Assembly (NCBI GenBank): GCA_964352405.1
Contig: CAYGRY010000026.1
Coordinates: 1 to 33,838, forward strand
DNA length: 33,838 nt
Source: UBA4207 sp964352405
GTDB lineage: Bacteria > Bdellovibrionota > Bacteriovoracia > Bacteriovoracales > Bacteriovoracaceae
Direction of reading: 5' to 3'
Positions 30,796 through 33,838 of this stretch are shown here, in pieces. Under the pieces are notes generated by a model. The model ran no database searches. It was given only the letters and a program-made list of their open reading frames with translations, and was not told the DNA's origin. Numbering within the stretch: position 1 is the first letter of the stretch; every line of letters starts with the position of its first letter. A program made the position numbers and the translations under genes.

Positions 30796-31236
30796 TTAGT
30801 GAACTTCAGGCCAGTTTAAATTAGCTTTTTTATAAAAATTGTCAGGTTCCTTGTTCCATTTTGCCTTAGTATCCCCCCAAAAGCCATTGTAGAAGAGAAG
30901 CAACTTTCCATCTTGAATGACAAAGCTTTTTGGATCAACCTCCACCTTCGATTTGGAGTCAGCGACTGCGTAAGCACACCACCCACCATATAAAGGCATG
31001 TATTTCTCTGGATTAGCTTTAAATTTCTCTTGATTAGCTGCTGAGGCAAAAAGATAGACCTCATCTTTAATCTTAACTTTATATTGCTGAGACCCTTTAA
31101 CTGGTGCATCAGAGTCAAAATAAGACACAGCGTCGAATCCAGAAAGCATCACTCCATCAGAGTCTACATTGCTGGTGTGGTCTGCTCGTAACACCGTGGA
31201 AACTGTTAATAATGTTAAAAAAATAAATATTCTCAT
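30796..31236 (-). CDS. Secreted YHS-domain protein
   Basis: 146 residues with a signal peptide (MRIFIFLTLLTVSTVLRA). The YHS domain covers most of the rest: GFDAVSYFDSDAPVKGSQ, YLFASAANQEKFKANPEKYM and YGGWCAYAVADSK with a single Cys. YHS domains are small and often near metal-transport or copper proteins; secreted ones are common but their role is poorly known. The ribosome site is AGGATAGGG. It is the first gene of the operon YHS, DoxX, CDO-like cupin, hydrolase, divergent from the DedA/ATP-grasp gene with about 140 bases between starts for control. Confidence 0.88.
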   Translation of the reverse strand: MRIFIFLTLLTVSTVLRADHTSNVDSDGVMLSGFDAVSYFDSDAPVKGSQQYKVKIKDEVYLFASAANQEKFKANPEKYMPLYGGWCAYAVADSKSKVEVDPKSFVIQDGKLLLFYNGFWGDTKAKWNKEPDNFYKKANLNWPEVH

Positions 31237-31353
31237 GCGACCCTATCCTGCTTTAAAAAGGTGATTTATAAGTATGTGCGTTTGATCATTAAATTATTAC
31301 ACATCGTGATATCAATGACATAGACTTGTTCGTAATATTTCCCATCATTCGAT

Positions 31354-31369
31354 CACCTAGTAAGAGGTG
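31354..31369 (+). promoter_or_regulatory. Small hairpin sequestering a ribosome binding site
   Basis: CACCT (31354-31358) pairs with AGGTG (31365-31369) around a six-base loop; AGGTGGAG is the Shine-Dalgarno of the gene starting at 31380. The left arm mimics the ribosomal anti-Shine-Dalgarno. At five pairs plus a wobble, the hairpin is weak alone but could tune translation. Confidence 0.3.
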
Positions 31370-31379
31370 GAGAAATTTA

Positions 31380-32945
31380 ATGGCATTTTTTTATTCAATT
31401 ATTGTTGGTAGCTTTATTCTAGAGGACGTTGCTCTTCTCTCAACTTTAGCCCTTATCAGTGAAGATAAAATTAGTTTTGAGCTAGGCTTCCTGGCCATCT
31501 TTTTAGGTATTTCTTTAGGTGATATTGGCCTTTATTTCTTAGGCAGGTTGATTCCCTTCTTTGGCGATAACATTTCATATTTAAAAAAACTTTCAACTAA
31601 AGCGAAGCAATCTAGAAATATCGAAGTGCTAGACTATGCCATTTTTATATCACGCCTTATTCCTGGCAGTCGTACAATTACCTATATAGCTGCAGGACTG
31701 ATGAATTACAGTGCTCTCAAATTTGTCATTTATACAATAATCAGTGTGGCTCTTTGGGTCGGCTTGGTTCTTTATGGAGGACAAACACTACTTGATACAT
31801 TTAAATCTCATTTTATTTTAGGAGCCTTAAGTGTTTTACTTCTTATCTATTTTATTAGAAACGTCGTCCCCAAGTTTTTTGATCAATGGGATAGAAAAGC
31901 TTATCTCAAGAGTTTTTTAAAATATAAGTATTTTGAATTCTGGCCAGCGTGGTTTTTCTATCTTCCCATTGTTCCGTGGTATCTTTATTTATCTTTTAAG
32001 TATAAGAGTTTACTCACTCCCCTATACGCCAATCCCTTATTAATTAATGGAGGGCTCATTGGTGAATCAAAGTGGGATGTTCTTAAATATCTAGATCGTA
32101 ATGACCCATCAACTCTAAAAACGGTCTATATTAAGAAGCAAAACCTTGATCAAGACTATGTGCTGAGCCAGATGAACTCTCATCAGATTAACTATCCCTT
32201 TATCCTGAAGCCAGATATCGGTCAAAGAGGATATGGCGTAAGAATTATACGTAGCAAAGACGAGTTAACTCATTATTTAAGACAATCAGATTTTGACCTC
32301 GTCCTACAATCTTTGAGCCCCTATCAAAAAGAAGCTGGCATATTCTATATTCGTTTACCGAATCAGGATAATGGTTTTATTTTTTCTATTACAGACAAAG
32401 AATTTCCAACCGTCTTAGGCAATGGAAAAGATAAACTAGGAACTCTTATCCTTAATGATAAAAGAGCTAGACTCATTGCGAACACTTACTTTAAAAGATT
32501 AAAACCTAAACTTGCAGACGTTCCCGCCAAAGATAGTATCGTTCAACTTGGAGAATGCGGTAATCATTCTCAAGGAGCAATTTTCCTTAATGGCGAATAT
32601 CTTTATTCTAAGCAATTGCTTGAAAGATTTGAACAAATTTCTAAAAAAGTGCCCTATTTGTACTTTGCCAGATTTGATATTCGCTATCAGGATAGAGATA
32701 GTTTAAAGCAGGGTAAGCATTTTGAGATAGTCGAAATCAATTGCGCAGGTGCTGAGGCAACTCATATCTGGGATACTCGAACAAATCTTATCGATGCCTA
32801 CAAAGTCTTATACCAACAATGGTCTTATCTTTTTGAAATAGGTCATCATCTGAAAGAAGAAGAACATAAAATTAATCTAAAAGAGCTCGCCAAAGAATGC
32901 TTTAAAGTTTTTAAGCGCAATGACGAGCTATCTATTTCTTCCTAA
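31380..32945 (+). CDS. DedA membrane domain fused to an ATP-grasp ligase domain
   Basis: 521 residues. Residues 1-165 are a DedA (SNARE-associated/VTT) domain: FILEDVALLSTLALIS, SLGDIGLYFLGR and the signature SRLIPGSRTITYIAAG (Arg92, Pro95, Gly96, Arg98). Known DedA proteins flip lipids such as undecaprenyl phosphate and phosphatidylethanolamine. A further membrane or amphipathic stretch (about 184-206) leads to NPLLINGGLIGESK, then an ATP-grasp fold: Lys276 in PFILKPDIG, glycine loop GQRGYG, ARFDIRY (about 430-436) and metal-binding EIVEINCAG (about 449-457). The ligase would join a carboxylate to an amine or similar, probably at the membrane's inner face. ATG 31380 has a GAGGTGGAG site; an upstream in-frame ATG at 31326 does not. 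Confidence 0.8.
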   Translation: MAFFYSIIVGSFILEDVALLSTLALISEDKISFELGFLAIFLGISLGDIGLYFLGRLIPFFGDNISYLKKLSTKAKQSRNIEVLDYAIFISRLIPGSRTITYIAAGLMNYSALKFVIYTIISVALWVGLVLYGGQTLLDTFKSHFILGALSVLLLIYFIRNVVPKFFDQWDRKAYLKSFLKYKYFEFWPAWFFYLPIVPWYLYLSFKYKSLLTPLYANPLLINGGLIGESKWDVLKYLDRNDPSTLKTVYIKKQNLDQDYVLSQMNSHQINYPFILKPDIGQRGYGVRIIRSKDELTHYLRQSDFDLVLQSLSPYQKEAGIFYIRLPNQDNGFIFSITDKEFPTVLGNGKDKLGTLILNDKRARLIANTYFKRLKPKLADVPAKDSIVQLGECGNHSQGAIFLNGEYLYSKQLLERFEQISKKVPYLYFARFDIRYQDRDSLKQGKHFEIVEINCAGAEATHIWDTRTNLIDAYKVLYQQWSYLFEIGHHLKEEEHKINLKELAKECFKVFKRNDELSISS

Positions 32946-32975
32946 ACTTAACTTTAGTAGTAATAGCCAATAAGA

Positions 32976-33428
32976 TTAAGGACGGCCTTCAGAGACGTAA
33001 ATAGCTGAATTCTTCTCGTTTTCACGAACTTCAACTTTTGACACCCATGCACGATCACCTGTTTTACTTCTAATGAGTTTATCCGACTCATGAAAGACCC
33101 ACTCTGCCGTTCCTTCCATTCCAACATTAGGAAGAACTCGCAATTGAATGATGCCTTTTTGATCCATGTCCTTGAAAAGTTCTAAATGTGGATCATCTGA
33201 AGAGGCTAAAAAAGTGTGATCAAACATGGTATCGAGCCAAGCTTTAAGATCTTTTAGTCCGCCAAAATCGACGACCCAGCCCTCTTTCGTCATCTCACTA
33301 CATTCAAATTCAAAATAGAACTCACGACTGTAGCCGTGAACGAACTTGCAATGACTATCAGCTTTCCACTGACGGTGGGTACAGGGAAAACCAATAAAGC
33401 GTTTTGTAGAGGTAAATCTTTTAGGCAT
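32976..33428 (-). CDS. QueD/6-pyruvoyl-tetrahydropterin synthase-like protein
   Basis: 150 residues from ATG 33428 (MPKRFTSTKRF); an in-frame ATG at 33485 would add 19 residues without a better ribosome site. Family features are FPCTHRQWKADSHCKFVHGY, VVDFGGLKDLKAWLD and FDHTFL. The group makes 6-carboxytetrahydropterin for queuosine or pterins. Zinc is normally held by three His, two in HGH; here H18 and H31 are present but HGH reads HGY, which I recall from a proteobacterial QueD-like subgroup, so the exact reaction is unsure. No queC, queE or queF is nearby. Convergent with the DedA fusion, 30 bases apart. Confidence 0.8.
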   Translation of the reverse strand: MPKRFTSTKRFIGFPCTHRQWKADSHCKFVHGYSREFYFEFECSEMTKEGWVVDFGGLKDLKAWLDTMFDHTFLASSDDPHLELFKDMDQKGIIQLRVLPNVGMEGTAEWVFHESDKLIRSKTGDRAWVSKVEVRENEKNSAIYVSEGRP

Positions 33429-33537
33429 AATCTTAGTTATCCTTTTTTCATTGATTTGCGAAGTCACCGTCAGCTTTTTAGACATATGTAGAGCCTAAGT
33501 CAGCATTTACAAGTGTTATACACGAAAAAACAGGAGC

Positions 33538-33566
33538 TTAACAGTGCTAAGATAGGCATATATCTT
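33538..33566 (+). promoter_or_regulatory. Possible promoter of the DAHP synthase gene
   Basis: TTAACA (33538-33543), a 17-base spacer and TATCTT (33561-33566) would start transcription about 30 bases before the ATG at 33604. The -35 matches five of six bases, the -10 four of six. Confidence 0.35.
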
Positions 33567-33603
33567 GCTCTATTAGGACAAAACCCTGAACTTCGAGAAA
33601 GCT

Positions 33604-33838
33604 ATGAAACTTGATATCGTGCCTCTATCTAAATGGATCCCAAATCTCAAAAAGCCATTGGTTATTGCTGGTCCATGCTCTGCTGAGACAGAGGAGCAGG
33701 TCATCAAGACGGCACACGAGCTTAAAAAGAACGACGATGTTCGTATCTTTAGAGCTGGTATCTGGAAGCCTAGAACTCGTCCAAATACCTTTGAAGGTGT
33801 TGGCGAAGAAGGTCTAAAGTGGATGGCCCGTGCCAAAG
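33604..33838 (+). CDS. DAHP synthase, 5' part (cut by window end)
   Basis: The first 78 codons of a longer gene. PLVIAGPCSAETEEQ (about 18-32) and FRAGIWKPRTRPNTFEGVG (about 49-67) are the opening motifs of the type I-beta DAHP synthase / KDO8P synthase superfamily, and the WIPNLKKPLVIAGPCSAE opening resembles the DAHP synthases that in Bacteroidetes carry a C-terminal chorismate mutase. DAHP synthase condenses phosphoenolpyruvate and erythrose 4-phosphate, the first step to aromatic amino acids. Whether a mutase domain follows cannot be seen. The ribosome site is weak (GAGAAAG). Confidence 0.85.
   Translation, partial: MKLDIVPLSKWIPNLKKPLVIAGPCSAETEEQVIKTAHELKKNDDVRIFRAGIWKPRTRPNTFEGVGEEGLKWMARAK

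Noticed and set aside
33429..33485. A preQ1 riboswitch upstream of the QueD-like gene
   Set aside because: AAAAAAGG and ACTAAG lie before the ATG, but the stem-loop and pseudoknot pairing of preQ1 riboswitches could not be drawn.

Overview
The window looks like chromosome of an AT-rich Gram-negative bacterium. LPS export genes (lptB and an LptC/LptA protein), sigma-54, lipoproteins and signal peptides point to an outer membrane. Gene content, small gene spacing and the set of orphan secreted proteins fit the Bdellovibrionota, most likely the Bacteriovorax/Halobacteriovorax side. That placement is inference from general knowledge; no rRNA or other decisive marker is present. No tRNA, rRNA, CRISPR array, transposase or phage gene was recognised.

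Region 1 (1 to about 6850) is an accessory stretch. It is visibly AT-richer than the rest, has long gaps, genes on both strands, and five or six small proteins with signal peptides that I do not recognise. The one exception is a cytoplasmic TPR-like protein ending in a winged helix (2617-3807), a candidate regulator of its neighbours. The 800-base gap before hpf holds a start-less 70-codon open frame and a nested inverted-repeat structure lying between a TATAAT box and a hairpin terminator, a candidate small RNA or miniature element.

Region 2 (6853-10518, minus strand) is an envelope and stress operon: lptC-lptA (one polypeptide), lptB, rpoN, hpf. Divergent from it is mutS (TTG start), then an RDD membrane protein whose start codon is buried in a perfect 13-bp hairpin. 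Next comes a coupled pair of response regulators sharing an unrecognised C-terminal domain, with no kinase beside them.

Region 3 (15350-25958) is a dense housekeeping block: a lipoprotein esterase coupled to a His/Trp-rich membrane protein, an Mpo1-like protein, aspS, a DUF192 lipoprotein, an FtsB/DivIC-like division protein, an unknown cytoplasmic protein, yggT, yihY, DNA polymerase II (polB) and a proline iminopeptidase. polB and the peptidase are head to head with almost no gap, and each appears to have its -10 box inside the other's coding sequence.

Region 4 (25950-33838) carries a HIT protein, three more alpha/beta hydrolases (one CE15-like), a DUF1223 thioredoxin-like protein and a four-gene operon (YHS protein, DoxX, cysteine-dioxygenase-like cupin, alpha/beta hydrolase). 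It ends with a DedA/ATP-grasp fusion, a QueD-like protein and the 5' end of a DAHP synthase gene cut by the window edge.

Two themes run through regions 2-4. Convergent genes end inside each other at six places, leaving no room for terminators. Coupled genes often use TTG or GTG starts. The best candidates for undescribed biology are the YHS-DoxX-CDO-hydrolase operon, the DedA/ATP-grasp fusion, the one-piece LptC-LptA, the REC pair with a shared domain, and the structured gap before hpf.
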